From: Mycteria americana
Lineage: Eukaryota; Chordata; Aves; Ciconiiformes; Ciconiidae
Direction: 5' to 3'
NCBI RefSeq assembly: GCF_035582795.1
Contig: NC_134373.1
Location: forward strand, 31,218,501-31,282,500
Length of the DNA stretch: 64,000 bases
Made by a program: the position numbers and the translations under genes. The notes beneath the pieces are model-generated. The model saw nothing but the letters and a program-made list of their open reading frames with translations. It was not told where the DNA came from and searched no databases. Below, piece by piece: positions 13,701-25,499 of the stretch; within the stretch, counting starts at the first letter, position 1, and every line of letters begins with the position of its first letter.

Positions 13701-15725
13701 ACCCTGAAGATACCTGTTCTCAATTATACTCAGGAAACTCCTTTTCTGGTAAAGCTGAAAATGTAGAACAGAACTGGATAGAAGTTTATTTTAATGTGAA
13801 AACTCTGAATACTGTAATATCAGGTTTTTCTCCCAGTGAAATATTTTGTGGTACATATTTTCCAGTGATAAAAAGGCAAAGGTATCTCAAGGACTACAGG
13901 GTGGCATGGGGGCTTGGAACCTGCTTTAAGCTGAGAGGCTGAAGGAGTCTAAGCGTACACAAGTCTGTAACAAGGGAGCAAGGAGTAACAAGTGTGCAAG
14001 GGATGATTTGATTGTTGTCTGGGGAGAAGGTTTATGAGAAGAGAGGACTGAGACATTACAAGATTAAAAAGCTGAAGCTACTCAAATTTATCCTTGGAGT
14101 AAAGTGCAGATGTTTATTAATGAGGGCAATTAATACAGTGCTATTATCTGTTATGGGATGTGGAAAATTTGTCATCAGCAGGAAGTTTAACACCAAGATC
14201 CAGTCTCTTTTCCAAAGGTGTACAGCCACATGGCCCCAGACTCCAAGCTGCAGGGCTTGTTGTGTGGCCCCCTGAACTTCCCGATTGTACCATTTCAGAT
14301 GATGCAGGTTGGTGATGATCAGGATCCAGCTCTGCAACAACAGCATCTCCTCTTTCTTCATGTGTCCTTCTGAAGGACACGTTTTGAAAGTTCCTTGTAT
14401 GCAGCTGTTGAAATTCACCACAGAGGAGATGCTGCGCAGAGGAAATTCCACCGTCTCCTCCTAGGCTGAGCCCAGTGACACCTACACTGGGCAGGACGTC
14501 ACAGGGTGAACCAGGGCAGAAGGGCACAGCGTGATACCCACTGACCAGGCCCTTTTCCTCTTTTCAGTCTCCGGCCAGCATGAAGTCGGTGCTGCAGGCA
14601 GGCTGGCTGCTCACAGTGGCTGTTGGAAATACCCTTGTGCTCGTTGTTGCACAGGCTGCACCAATGGCACAGGTATGGTTCAGCTCTTAAAACACAAGTA
14701 ATGCTTTAAAATGGGCCTGGGTGGTGCTTCTGGATGTCCATGTCCTGGAGGCACAGCTTCTCTGCACAGCCCTGGGCTCCTGCAATGGAGTGATGGCAGC
14801 CTGCACCGAGCTGCCTCCCAGCCAGGGCTCCGCGTTGCCCTCAGCAGTGTATGCCCTCTGGAGCAATGGCTCTCCCTAAGCCTCCCAGTGGCAGTAAATA
14901 ATAGTGACCTGCACTGCGATAACATTGCTGGAGCTCAGCTCTATGCAAGCAGGCTGTATTTGGGCCTGGAGCCTGGACACGATGCCAGCCACGCGTGGCA
15001 GTTGCTTACCAAAAGCAGCTTGCCCTCATCCAGCTAGGCCAGTGGGCAGGCAGCCTCCGCAAGCGTCTAGTTTGGGACTTCTTCAGGGCCAGCTGCCTGT
15101 GGCACCCCTGAGATGTTGGGCTTGCATGGGGAGGTTGTGGTGCAGAGCTTGTTTAATTCAGGCTATCAGACTTCTGGGATGATGGCATCCCAGAAGTGTG
15201 AAATGGGGCTCATTTCTGGCTAACATGAAACTGCCTCTCCCAAAGGCATCTTGTGGGCAAAAAGCCCAGGCAGGTATGTTCCAGTCAGGATAGATTTGTA
15301 AGAAAAGATTTAATGAAACTAGCCCAATCTAACTGGTTTGTTTCAAGGTATATCACATATTCATAATTACATTATGTGTACATAAGTTTACCAGAAAACA
15401 GGATGAGAGAGTTTCTATCTTGTGAGCAATCTCAGAAGCTAAAATGTAATTTTCACCCAGCTCTTTAAAAAGCACTTGGAAGTGCAGAGAAATCGTCTGG
15501 ACTGAGAGTCTGGGGTCCTCTGACCTGCTGTTCTTTTTTCTTTCCTAGTGGGCTGAATTTGTCTTGTTCACTGTTCTCCTCTTTGCTGTGTGCGTTATTT
15601 TCTCCATCATGGGATATTTCTATGTCAGTGTGGATCCAGAGGACCTAGAAGAAAAGGAAGAGAAGAGAGAGGCCTCAAGCAGAGGAAACATGATTAGTCT
15701 CGTTACTCAGAAAACAAAGCTCTAA
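1671..15725 (+). CDS. SLC15A2: SLC15A2-like (PEPT2) proton/oligopeptide transporter, 3' half, nine coding exons
   Basis: Proton-coupled uptake of di- and tripeptides across the plasma membrane; POT/PTR family, MFS fold. Coding exons: 1671-1752, 3713-3838, 4638-4802, 7474-7520, 9291-9401, 10811-10907, 13373-13519, 14568-14672, 15549-15725. Together they give 351 residues with matching phases, GT-AG introns and no internal stop. Order: TM9 (KMATGMILAGMAFGIAAVVE), a roughly 180-residue extracellular domain with four N-glycosylation sequons (NYT, NLT, NYS, NVS), TM10 (QLPQYILISAGEVMFSITGL), TM11 (MKSVLQAGWLLTVAVGN), TM12 (QWAEFVLFTVLLFAVCVIFS), and a charged tail ending NMISLVTQKTKL. The tail and GLLDFGASY favour PEPT2 over PEPT1. 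The extracellular domain diverges strongly from mammalian PEPT2, and the conserved TM10 Glu is Ala. Exons for the N-terminus and TM1-8 lie left of the window. A PEPT2-like paralogue cannot be excluded. Confidence 0.9.
3713..3838 (+). CDS. SLC15A2: SLC15A2-like exon: start of extracellular domain
   Basis: Phase 0 at both ends (42 codons), acceptor TTTAATTAG and donor GTAAGC. It contains IRVLNLAKNPVQVTI, which aligns with the VLNLADDEVKVTV segment of mammalian PEPT2. The rest is only loosely similar, as expected for the fast-evolving extracellular domain. Confidence 0.85.
4638..4802 (+). CDS. SLC15A2: SLC15A2-like exon: extracellular domain
   Basis: Acceptor TTTTTTCCACAG, donor GTGAGT, 55 codons in phase 0. 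It contains YSKLILNGEQQ, the HQGLSLAFNYTV segment carrying one N-glycosylation sequon, and VYSLIVFEAEE. These match the order YSKL...LSL...WYSLVI in mammalian PEPT2. Confidence 0.85.
6299..6368 (+). repeat. AT-rich imperfect TTTATTAT repeat in an intron
   Basis: The block holds four to five spaced copies of TTTATTAT/ATTTATTA. It lies in the intron between the exons at 4638 and 7474. Confidence 0.5.
7474..7520 (+). CDS. SLC15A2: SLC15A2-like short exon: extracellular domain
   Basis: A 47-nt exon (phase 0 in, phase 2 out) behind a long pyrimidine tract ending CTCTCTAG, with donor GTAGGA. It encodes ITDLEAKPENGLAAV and the first two bases of an Arg codon. It joins exactly to the next exon to give VRFINGLSQDVNL, the counterpart of VRFVNTLHKDVNI in PEPT2. 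Confidence 0.8.
7948..8070 (-). mobile_element. CR1 LINE fragment (3' end), intronic
   Basis: Begins CATAGAATCATAGAATCA, followed by GGTTGGAAAAGACCTCTAAG and a TCTAGTCCAACC segment: the reverse complement of the 3' end of avian CR1 elements. The element therefore lies on the minus strand with its 3' terminus at the left. Only about 120 bp remain and no coding part is present. It differs in detail from the CR1 near 41.7 kb, so it probably belongs to another CR1 subfamily. Confidence 0.85.
8267..8288 (+). repeat. Poly(A) tract
   Basis: 22 consecutive A, followed about 50 bp on by a second A run and a CCAA-rich stretch (8342-8390). It could be a simple repeat or a decayed retroposon tail. No body of a retrogene is visible upstream. 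Confidence 0.7.
9291..9401 (+). CDS. SLC15A2: SLC15A2-like exon: extracellular domain
   Basis: Acceptor CTTCTTTGCAG and donor GTAAGT, with a split codon at each end. It encodes FINGLSQDVNLTIDSKW and QKNYSASEYSLLKRD, carrying two N-glycosylation sequons (NLT, NYS). The SAY/SEY segment aligns with GVSAYRTV in mammalian PEPT2. Confidence 0.85.
10811..10907 (+). CDS. SLC15A2: SLC15A2-like exon: end of extracellular domain
   Basis: Acceptor TTGTATCTAG, donor GTAAGT, one base completing the previous Lys codon. It contains FTLELGLLDFGASYTIVITN, nearly the same as FSLNLGLLDFGAAYLFVITN in PEPT2 and more distant from the PEPT1 equivalent. This exon is the best family discriminator in the window. Confidence 0.9.
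13373..13519 (+). CDS. SLC15A2: SLC15A2-like exon: TM10, with Glu-to-Ala in the conserved motif
   Basis: Phase 0 exon of 49 codons, acceptor TTCCTGCTAG and donor GTACTC. It encodes TWKSEDIKANNVHMAWQLPQ and then YILISAGEVMFSITGLAFSY followed by SQ. Family members normally read GLEFSYSQ here. The codon at 13502-13504 is GCC (Ala), two base changes from a Glu codon. Everything around it is well conserved. Confidence 0.9.
14568..14672 (+). CDS. SLC15A2: SLC15A2-like exon: TM11
   Basis: Acceptor CCTCTTTTCAG, donor GTATGG, 35 codons in phase 0. It encodes SPASMKSVLQAGWLLTVAVG and then NTLVLVVAQAAPMAQ, the strongly conserved TM11 region of PEPT1/PEPT2 (SMKSVLQAAWLLTIAVGN in PEPT2). Confidence 0.92.
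15170..15197. repeat. Perfect 12-bp inverted repeat, 4-nt loop
   Basis: ACTTCTGGGATG, loop ATGG, then CATCCCAGAAGT. The arms are perfectly complementary. It lies in the last intron of the transporter gene, about 350 bp before the terminal exon. No T-run follows that would suggest a terminator, and its function is unknown. Confidence 0.8.
15549..15725 (+). CDS. SLC15A2: SLC15A2-like terminal coding exon: TM12 and cytoplasmic tail
   Basis: Acceptor TTTCTTTCCTAG. It encodes WAEFVLFTVLLFAVCVIFSI and MGYFYVSVDPEDLEEKEEKR, a Glu/Lys-rich juxtamembrane tail, and ends NMISLVTQKTKL before TAA at 15723-15725. The last three residues T-K-L form a class I PDZ ligand, as in mammalian PEPT2, whose tail is reported to bind PDZK1. 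Confidence 0.92.
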   Translation, partial: WAEFVLFTVLLFAVCVIFSIMGYFYVSVDPEDLEEKEEKREASSRGNMISLVTQKTKL

Positions 15726-15938
15726 CACATGGGTTGGGATCTTTTTATTTTTTTTTTTAACTCTGTAGATGGGAGGGTAAAAGAAGGGTCGGGACAATGT
15801 TATTTTATTTTATAGCATTGCAGTCTTTATTACTGAAAATGTAGCCACCTTCTAAATGGGACCAAATAGCCCTCTATAAAAACAATGGGGGTCCTGAAAT
15901 CAGAGCAAAACTCCCTGGGAAAGATCCTCTGGATTAAA
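15726..15938 (+). other. SLC15A2: 3' UTR of the transporter, minimal extent
   Basis: The sequence after the TAA is not coding. The first candidate polyadenylation signal is the variant ATTAAA at 15933-15938. Further ATTAAA copies occur near 16.31 and 16.65 kb, and the first canonical AATAAA is only at 18262-18267. The true 3' end is therefore uncertain. Confidence 0.4.
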
Positions 15939-17141
15939 AGCCCTTACAAGTAAATACAGTGTAATTTAAAACCTGCCCATCTTTTTAAGCATGGAATGCT
16001 TTCCTATGATTTTGTTTTAAACATATATTTAGGGCAGCAGGGAGGAAGGGTGGAAGGAATGCCATATGACAGCAAAATTTGGAGATGTTTGGAGAAAAGG
16101 ATGAAAAGCCAGTATAGGAATTAGGGAAGAACAGATGTTACCAACAGAAGAATGTTTAATGCTGTCATCAAGGACTGGAAGTGTTACACACAATCCCAAA
16201 GGATTTCATCATGTAACTCTCCTTATGAGTATTTCACTCCATTATTGCATGTTATGAATGGTCCTGATTTATGACTTTCACCTCCAGGCTCAGAAGTAAT
16301 AACAGGGAATTAAACTCTGCAGGCTAAAATATTCCCCAAACACGACTGAAGAAGATATGCATTCTACCATCTCTCTGATACCTATTTTTTCCTAGAAGTT
16401 TTTAGCAACTGATGGTGTTCTTTGATTAGATGTGATTAGAGAATTGGCTTACACTTTCTTATTTCAGAAATCCAGGCAGTTATTTGCCATCTTCCTATAT
16501 ATTAAGCCTTTATTGGGCATTTGCTTTTACAGCACCTGCCACTGCAAGTAAGGATATGGCTGATTTCTTATGTCATGCTTCAGTTATTCCCCACTGGGAG
16601 ACATGTTGCAGAAGTTTCTATAAAATTCCAGGCATCCTGCAGTGAATTAAACAAGGATGCACTTTATCATTTTTTCAGTCTACAAGAGGAGACCATGGCA
16701 TAGGAGATTTTTCTTTTTCCTCCCTGTTTTTGTGTGTCTCTACCAAACTTTGGATATAGCTATTTTATCGGAATTGTGATATAGTTGTCTGATTTTCCTT
16801 GCTTGTGTGAAGCTGTGATTTCATGTTCTGCATAGAAGTAATTCAACCATTGCTGATCTAGTAAAACTCCTGAGAGAGTCCCTGCCTTCCTCTGTCGCTC
16901 CAAGACTGCAGTGGTAACAGGTATAGCCTAATTTACCACAAGGTTGTCAATAGGATCTTTGGGTTCACAGGGAATAGATTTTTAAATGATGCTTTCCTCT
17001 TCCATCTTGGCATTGGCCATAGGTGATCGCTGATGCTTTGATTCAGGAGATCATGAAATCCATGTTTAATTTCATTCCTGTTCAGGGCAGTGCTAGGGAA
17101 TACGCTTAGCTTGACATCTCTGCTACTTTAATGTGCTGCCT

Positions 17142-17160
17142 TGTGTGTGTGTGTGTGTGT
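17142..17160. repeat. (TG)n microsatellite
   Basis: About nine to ten TG units, flanked by CTTGTG and CTTCTTGAG. Confidence 0.9.
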
Positions 17161-20100
17161 CTTCTTGAGTCAGACTGAGAAAACCCTGCTTTTTGGTTTA
17201 TAACTGGAAGACTCACAGCCCCAGATTGTTTCCTTTGCTTCCTGTCCTAAATGGTCATGAACTTCCTCCGCTAGTTCTGCATAAGCTCCTGCCTGCTGTG
17301 AAATAGCATCTGGGTCTTGTGCCAGAGGGGGACTGTGGTCTCAGATAAATGACAACCGGCTGCGGGTATGCACACAGAAACACTTAATGTGGTTCAGTCG
17401 ATGCAGAGCCATTTATTAAGCTGTGGTGGCTGGATCCGGGCGGCTGAACCCTGCGACGCAGCAGGGAATGAAGGGCATTGAAAGCCATCTATTAGGTCAT
17501 CTGACCTGCTCCTCAGAAGCCAAGTGAGGATTATTCCCTCTGCTCCTTTTTGGTATTGTTCTCCTGCCGTGATTCTTTGTGTGGGTTCTTTCTCCTCCAG
17601 GCATTGTTGTTTTCCTAATCCTGTTTTATGATACACTGCGAATCAGCTCAGAGGCTGCTGAATCATTCTGCTATGATGCTGTTTGACCAGCTTCCAATTT
17701 GAAGCACTAATAGAAGGCATTTCTTCCTCCCCCCCGCAAACAAAACAAAAATCCCCAAACTGAAGAAATGGACAGGCTCCAGTAACACTGAACAGACACA
17801 ATTTAGAGTTATTGGAGCATTTAATTTTTTATAAGCCTTGAATTTGGAAGTATGTTGGGGTTCGAGGGCATATGTGGTGAAGAGACAATTGAAAATTATT
17901 GGAGCACTTTCCTTGGGAAGCACTTAGTACATCGCAGCTCAAACTGGCATGAGGAAAAGCAAGGTGTCCAGAGGACAGGATCTTTAAGACTACATATGCT
18001 CAAGAACCTCTTGACTTTTATGTTTTATTTCCTTACTGGCGGCACTACCAGAAGCTGTCACACACTCTGAGCTTAATTCAAAGGAATCATTCCAAACTCA
18101 TAAAAGATACATTTAGGATGTCATCTGTACCTGCTTTTTAGATTCCTGATGCCAAATTGCCCCTTTCCAAACATCTCCATGTTCCAAACCATCACCATAA
18201 TGCTGGGGGGAGAAGAATTGCAATTCACAGTTGGGAAGGTTATGAACAGGAAGGCAATGCTAATAAAGTGCTAACGTGAGGCCGGGGGCTGCTCCTGCAG
18301 CCCCTCCAGGGAATCGCTTGCCTGAGAAAGCGTAAGGCTCTGTTCACATTTCTCTTCCAGCTGACACAGTTACTTTTTCCCACCGGCTCATCATCACCTA
18401 CTGGAAGCTTTGTCCCCCTCTGATCTGGCTGCTGGTATGATCCCTCCCCACTGTTTCAGCTGCAGTTGTAAAGCTTTGCTAATTGGACCCATTTATTTGA
18501 AATGCACCAGCGGTTTGGAGGGATTTCCACTGGGCATGCTGACAACCAGCCAGGAGCGGGCTGGGGACTGTAATGAAGAGCTGCCCCTGCTGTAGCTGGA
18601 GAAGGCGGCAAAATAGCACATTCAGCATAGCACTTCTCCAATTTTAGAGCTGCAACTCCATTGCTTTCACCGCTTTCAAATGGACTCAAGACTGGATCAA
18701 AGATTTAGGACCTGATTCTGTGGTGTATTGAGGTCTCTGGGTTTTTCTTCCATACGGTCAGCCCAGAGATGCAGCAATGCACAGCTCTGAACACCCAGTT
18801 CTAGAACAACATTCCTTATTCCTCCCGATTCTTTGATTTAGGATCAGAGGGAGAAGCCAAGACAGTGATAGTATATGTAAAACTACGTGAACCTCTGTAG
18901 AGAAATAGCAGCCTGCTGCCTGTCCAGCTTTGCCTGTCACTGAAGGGAGTCTCAGCTGTTGGTGGAGTTTGCCCTGGAGCAGATTAGGGAAAGCTCACAT
19001 CAGCTGTTTTGGAGGCTGACCTACAGAAATGCTCATCTCCAGCTAAGGGACAGTAATGAGCTGGTGGGGATCTGTAGGTATGCTGCTGCACAAGCCTTCC
19101 TGGAGATTGCAGGGGTTTGGCTTCACTGTAGAAGTGTGTCTATCTGTTTTTCTGAAGGATGCTTTCTGATAAAGTTTTGTTGTGCAGCAAATTTCCCTTC
19201 AGTTGCACTGGCTGTTATTCAACACATTTTTCCCCTTATCAGGTTGTAAGTGTGGCCAGTGTTATTTCCAGCTTTGCATGAGATAAGCATAAAAATGAGA
19301 TTTCATACTCAGCAAAAAAACTTCTTGGCTGTGGGTTCCTTAAGTTTACCTCTTCTTTCTGAGGCAGTCGAAGCCCTTTAGGTAGAGCAAGCTGCTCTGT
19401 GCAGCTCAGGGGGCTTGCATCTCTCTTTTCTTCCCTCTTCCTTCCCACACAGCCCCACAATTCCAGAAGAGGAGTTTTGGAGGATTCCAGAAGATGAGCC
19501 CTGGGAGGGCTGCATGGGACTGGCTTGGATGCAGCTGGTGTGTGCTGTCAGCGCTGGCTGGGAGGCAGGAGCCTGGCCAGACACAGGAGCTGGTTCCTCT
19601 CTGGAGACCCAAATGGGGTTGGGCACGGTAGCCTGGGGCAGGGCTTGCCCTGGAGGAAGATGTGGTTTTCCTGAGCAGTGATCTGGGTTTGAGTTTTATT
19701 GTGAAAGTGAAATGTGAACGAGTGAAAGGAAAAGTTTTTACTGGCCCTGGCTTTGGCCTGAGGCGCTGGAGACTGATGGGCAGGGAGAAAAGAAAGCGCT
19801 ATTTGGTCAAGGTCTTCCCAACTCCTCAATGAACAGCTGAAATTCCTTGCATGGAATTAATTGGAGAGAAAACGAGATGGGAGAAGTGGAAAACTCAAAT
19901 GATTAAATAGTGGATGACTTCAGACCTTCCAGAAAAGCGTTCTCCTAACTGGTGGTGAAGGGCCATCGGGGGAGTTAGTCACCCATGGCTTGAGAACTGG
20001 TTCGTCGTTCCACAGTATTGCAAAAACCAGCATATAGACCTGCGTCGGTGGGTCTGCAGTGACTGGAGGAGGAGGCGGCTGTGCTCCTGGCGATGGCCCC

Positions 20101-23100
20101 ACCATCCATGGCAGCCACCACCTTGGCTTCCCCTTGGGACAGAAAAATCAGCTGAAGGTGTATTACAGATGGGAGTAGCACAGGAAGGAGAGCTACAGTT
20201 AGGGATGGTTAACGGGCAGTTTTAGCCAGGGCCACACACAGAGGAATAATCTCCTCTTCTCTCTGTGATGAATTTCTTTGCCTAGCTACAGGAAACTTTC
20301 TCGCACCAGCAGCTTAAACCTGGGAGTTCACCTCCACGGCAAATACCACTGAATTTTGGATGGTACCAGACTCTGCATTTCATTAGCACTACATTTGTTA
20401 TTGTGATATAATTTCAAAACAGCATTTAAGAGATGTTTCTGGTCCCAGATGTTGACAGATCTGGCCAGGGTTTTGCATGTTGATAGCTGGATTTACTCTA
20501 GTCTTTCATGTTAACATGTGCGATAAACCTGTCATGTACAAGTAGATGTTGTGGGGCCTTTGGATTTCCCCAGCAATTTAGAAAAAAAGCAAAATCCCCA
20601 GTGAAGCTAGCTAAGCATGAACTGTGGCATTGCTTCCTTATTGGAGCTGCCCACATGCTTTGTAAAGTTCATCTTTATCTCTATTATCTCTTCCTTATCT
20701 CTCGTCTATTCATCTCTTGCAAAGTGCTTCCCGTAAAGACAAAAATGGGGGACACTATTAAATATTTTGCCTTTGCTCATGCCACATTACAGAAATTGCA
20801 TGAAGGAAAATAATTTCTTTGCTTAAAAACCCTTCTTCCTCACCATCTCAGGTGGTCAACAAGGAATGAAACAAGTTGTTTCTTAGTGAGCTTTGCATCA
20901 AAGAACTGCTGCATCTTCTCAAGGTCTTTCCATGCTGTTATTTACCAGCAGATCAACATTAACCTGCCTCTAGTATGTGTAGATCAGAAGATTGCCAGGA
21001 TGCAGAGCAGCCACACTGCAGGTTCCCACTGGCAGCTGATCGACTCTGAACTCTTCATTTTTAAGGAATAGTTTTAGCAGTTATCTGCAGGGATCCACCA
21101 GAATTGGTCTAAATTTAGGCCAAAACTAAGGACCTGAGAGACTTATAATCAACAAGATAAACAGCAAAACTCTCAAAAAACCTGCTAAAACACTGGTCTA
21201 GTGCTTAATTAAAATTTTAATATGCTTACAGAAAGTAAAAATGTAAACCAGAATGTAGCGATTCAGTCTGAGCAATGAAGAGCTGCAGTTGGAATCCAGC
21301 AGCGTGGCAACTGGCAGCCAAGCTGAAGACACAAAAATCAAGCAAATAACACTTTTTAGATTATTTTTGTCATTGCATATGTTGTTCAGTCTGCTTGGCC
21401 TGTCCTGTTCGATATACCCATGTGTGTAAGGAAAAGAAGCTGAACTGACTTGTGGAAGACACGTACCCTTCACAAACTGCAGCTTGGTTTTCCTCTTGTT
21501 ACAGACTCCCAAGTTAGCTCCAAATGACTTCCTTCACTAGCAGTCAGCCCCCTCAGTCCCACATGCTGATCTTCCCTCCTCAGAAGTCACTCAGACTTCT
21601 CCCTGATGACTTTGCCAGCCCTCAGCACCTTGCTTATTCCTCCTCTCATGCAGCCTCTCTGCTGCCAGCAACAGCATGTCTTCTCGGGGGTTGTCCTGGG
21701 TAATGCTGCCCAACTTTCCTGCAGCCAGAAAGCTTCTCGCCCCCGGGACTACCGTGTCTGGGCAGAAATCACACAGAGCCAAATATCTGGGTGGTAACAG
21801 GGCATCTTTGGCTCTGGCTTCTTGTCACAGCCTCGTATGGCCCCATGTATCTTCTGTAGGCAAATCAGTTTAGAAGCACTGGGGTAATCCAGCATCTCTG
21901 TATGTCCCTCTGATCTATCCTGTGCCCAGCTAGCTGCCCACAGTCAGCCCTTGTGTTGTGCCATGTCTAGCTGCAGGGACTTCTGGACCGAAACATTACT
22001 GTTACCAGCCATGGGGGGTCCATTTGTGCTGCCTGTGGCCCCAGCCTGCTTTAATTCACCTTTGTTTATACATTATTTATGGTCAGGCTGTTCCTTCCAG
22101 CCTCCCACGTGTGCTGGAGGCTCTGGAGCCCTGCCCTGCCTGTCAGTTTGTGTCTTTCTCTTGTAGAGAAGTAGGAGAAAGCCACTCAGGCTGTGCTCGT
22201 TGCAGCCCTAGTGTGGTCAGTGGGCTGCATCTGCAACCACAGATCTCCCACCTGTGGACGTGGCAGCCGGTGAAATGGGGCTGGCTCCCCGGCCAGCAGT
22301 GCCGGCACAGGGACTGCTGGTGTCGGTGAGGCTGGCTCTGTGGCCTTCCTAGGCTTGACCGGGATGTTTTAAAAGCCAGTGTCAATGTTTTACTGGGAGA
22401 CCTGTGTTATTACTGTGGTGCTGCCAGGCTTCAGCTGCTGAATCTGCTGGGCAAGGAGCAGCAGGCTGCGTGCCTGGCCAAAGCTGCTCCTCCCGACACA
22501 GGGACCTGTGCCGATGCCACTTGCCTGTGGTGGGGCACTTTCTGCTCCTTCTTCATCTACTTGCTAAGCCCCAGTGACCAGCTCTCGGGTCACTGGCATC
22601 TCCCAGACCTCGCTGTGTTATGTGCCCACCCACAAGGGAAGTTTCTTCGAGTGGAAGTGTATTTGGTTGCTTTGAGCTCTGACTCTACCCAAATCTGCTT
22701 GGAGCTGCTTGGAGCCTTTGTTCAGGCTCTTTCTCTGTTTAACCTGTGCATCAAAACACTCTCCATGTAGGCCTTCATGCTATCCTCACCAAAGACAGGA
22801 ACCTCTCAAAGGTGCTGTGCCAATATGGATTTTTCCTGCCCAAGTTAGAGGTGAAAGAGGCCAGCAGGAATTCAGCAGGCACCAGGAGCTGCTGCGTTTC
22901 AAAAAGGCAAGCTGCTGTCAGTCACGGCGGCTCCCCACATGCGAGGCCATGGAGCCCAGCTCCCGCTGTGCCCTGAGCTCAGCAAGAGGCCAGTGGATGC
23001 TTGGACACCTCTTAGGGGGCTGCAGCTCCCAGGTCCCAGCACTGGCCAGCCCACCTGTGTACCATTCGTGGTCTGTCAGCGCCGGCTTTGCTTCCTGACA

Positions 23101-25499
23101 CTTTATACAGCCCAAAATCTGCAGAGCAAAGAGAGGAAAGTTCCCTCTTTCCATAGAGTGTATTTAACTTGCTTTTTTCTCCTCCTTTCTCAGTCACAGC
23201 CAGTGGCATTACCTGCCTTGTTATTCCAGGACTGGCCAAGGGAGCTGCACAGTCTCCCCATCTCATCGCTGCCTTCAAGTAAGGGGAGGTCAGGGCTCTC
23301 CTTCTCTGTTCTCCTATGAGCACCTCCCTGGAAGCTTTCCTCAAATTCAGGTCCCCCACTCCTCCAAAGAACACATCCCTCATGAGACCAAGGATTTTAC
23401 GTGTTTTTAACCCATTGAAGGGCATTTTCTCCTGCCTGACAGTATTGCAGGTGGTTTCTTTTGTTATACAGCCGTACACTGGGTTCAGCCAGTCCCTTTG
23501 TGGGAATTAGCCAGCCTGGGTAATGTTTGCATTTCACCCTTTGCTGTCTGCTGGCTGTGGCTTTACTTTTGGAGCTAATGTCACAGTTTTTCTTTCTTTT
23601 TCTTTCCAAAGGTTGTCCTGAGCACCTGCACTCTCTGTATAAAATAAATAAAGGGCCTCGCCTGTTTGCAGGCAGATGGTCCATCCATCTTCTACTGAAA
23701 CTTTGATAGTGCCATGAAGAATCCCTCTGAGCTAGTGGTGCCAGTATAGTCTTTTACATCCCTGCCAGAGGAATTCTTTGGCCCTTCTTTGCACCATCCT
23801 TTTGTACATGCTGGTTAAAACCAAAGGGCTTGTGCTTCATTTCTCAAGCACTCCTCAAGCTTCTGTAATGCAGGCTCCGAGTTCCCTCTTCTGTTTGAGC
23901 TGAAAACTATTAAAAGCCATTGGATGCTTCAGAACCAGCTGGTTTTGCCTAATAAAGTTCTTTTTTTTTGCAGTTTTTTACTGCCTTCACATCCATCACT
24001 CACAGCTGTGGAGTGAAACACTGCTCCAGTCTTTTCCTGTCAACCCTTGCTTTTCCAGACAAGGTTGAGCTTTTACCTTTTCCATAAAAACCTTATCTTC
24101 GGTGCCTTTAGTCCTAATGCTGTTTGTTGTTCAGCATCCCTTGAAGCCAGGGATTTGGGCTCCTTCCTTTTGGTTTTTGCTTCCGTCTGCTCAGCATTTC
24201 TTAGCTGGTGTCACTGTATTACACCTCCTGGGGCCCACTGACCTACTGGGCTGAAAAGGAGCAGAGAAGTCATCTCAGTGGTTTTAAAAGATGCACCTAG
24301 ACTGAACCTGCTCAACTCTGAAAGTTTTGAGCCCTTTTTCAGCTTGTTACAGGAAGAGCAGGCACTTTTCCACATAAAGGTGTGCTCTCATGCCTACTGG
24401 ATCCTGCTCTGGCTGGGAGGGAACGCTGCCAGGTCAGAGCAGCTCTGCCATCCCCGGCACTTTGCTCCTGCTTTCCTCTGGCTCTGCATTTCCTGGCTTG
24501 GATTCATCTGCTCTGGTCCTCTCCTTGGTGGGTCTCTCGCAGTAGTGATGTTCACTCCAAGGGAGCTGTTGCCTCCAACAATTTATTTGACCAATCTCAT
24601 GATGTTACTTGTGGTGACACCCATCATGGGGTTTATTTTGTCTCTTCAGTCTCCACTGTTGTTCCAGGTTTCTGCTGTGGTTTCTCTTGATTCAGACTGT
24701 CAAGCTCTTGCCAATTTTGTCTTCCTCGTCATGGCTTCCCATTCTCAATGCTGTGCTTGGAGTCCAAGTGCCCTTCACGCCACAGATCTGCAAGCTAAGT
24801 AAACTTAGCAAATCATTAGGGCAGACTTTGACCGCTCCTGTCCCCATCAAAGACTGGGATTAAATTAGGTCCCTTTGATAAACTGAGCTGATGGGCCAAT
24901 TTGGATTGCACATGTGGTATTACGAGCCTCGCGGGGCTTATCATTAAAAGACATAAGAGAATGCAATTATTTAGAGAGCTACTGGGAGATTGCTGTAACT
25001 CACTGGTCACTTCTTTATCAGAACAAAAGAAGAGCCCAGTTCTGCAGGGTGGCAGGTGGCTCCTGGGAAGTGTCTGCAAGCCTCTAATTGCTGGGGGAGG
25101 CGAGAGTCACGTTTGTCTCCTGCAGGTTTTGATGTGTGTGACAACACTATGAGGCGGGGGGGAATGTCACTCCGACCATTTCTGTCCCCAAGGCACTTGC
25201 TGCAGGAGTTAAACCTTTCACACAGGTGGCTTCTTCATCTCTTTCTACAGTTGCTTGGGTTTTTTCCACCCATAAACTACAGTTGTCTTTGCAGCAAGAT
25301 AGAGCTCGGCTGGGTTTCTTTGCTGGACTCTAATCAAATCCTGACCTGCACAGGGAGCTCAGTGCAATCTGGGCTGACTCCCTGCATCGAATCCTCAAGC
25401 CTGGGGCTGGATCTTGACCCAGTAGGAAAATCTCTGTTAGCTTAGGCTCTGCGTCAAGCCCTGAAGATGAGAAATGTCTGACTGGACACAAATACAATT

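Noticed and set aside
24278-24802. 174-codon hydrophobic frame that could suggest a membrane protein
   Set aside because: Hydrophobicity comes from T/C-rich DNA. No recognisable helices pattern, splice sites or homology that I can name.
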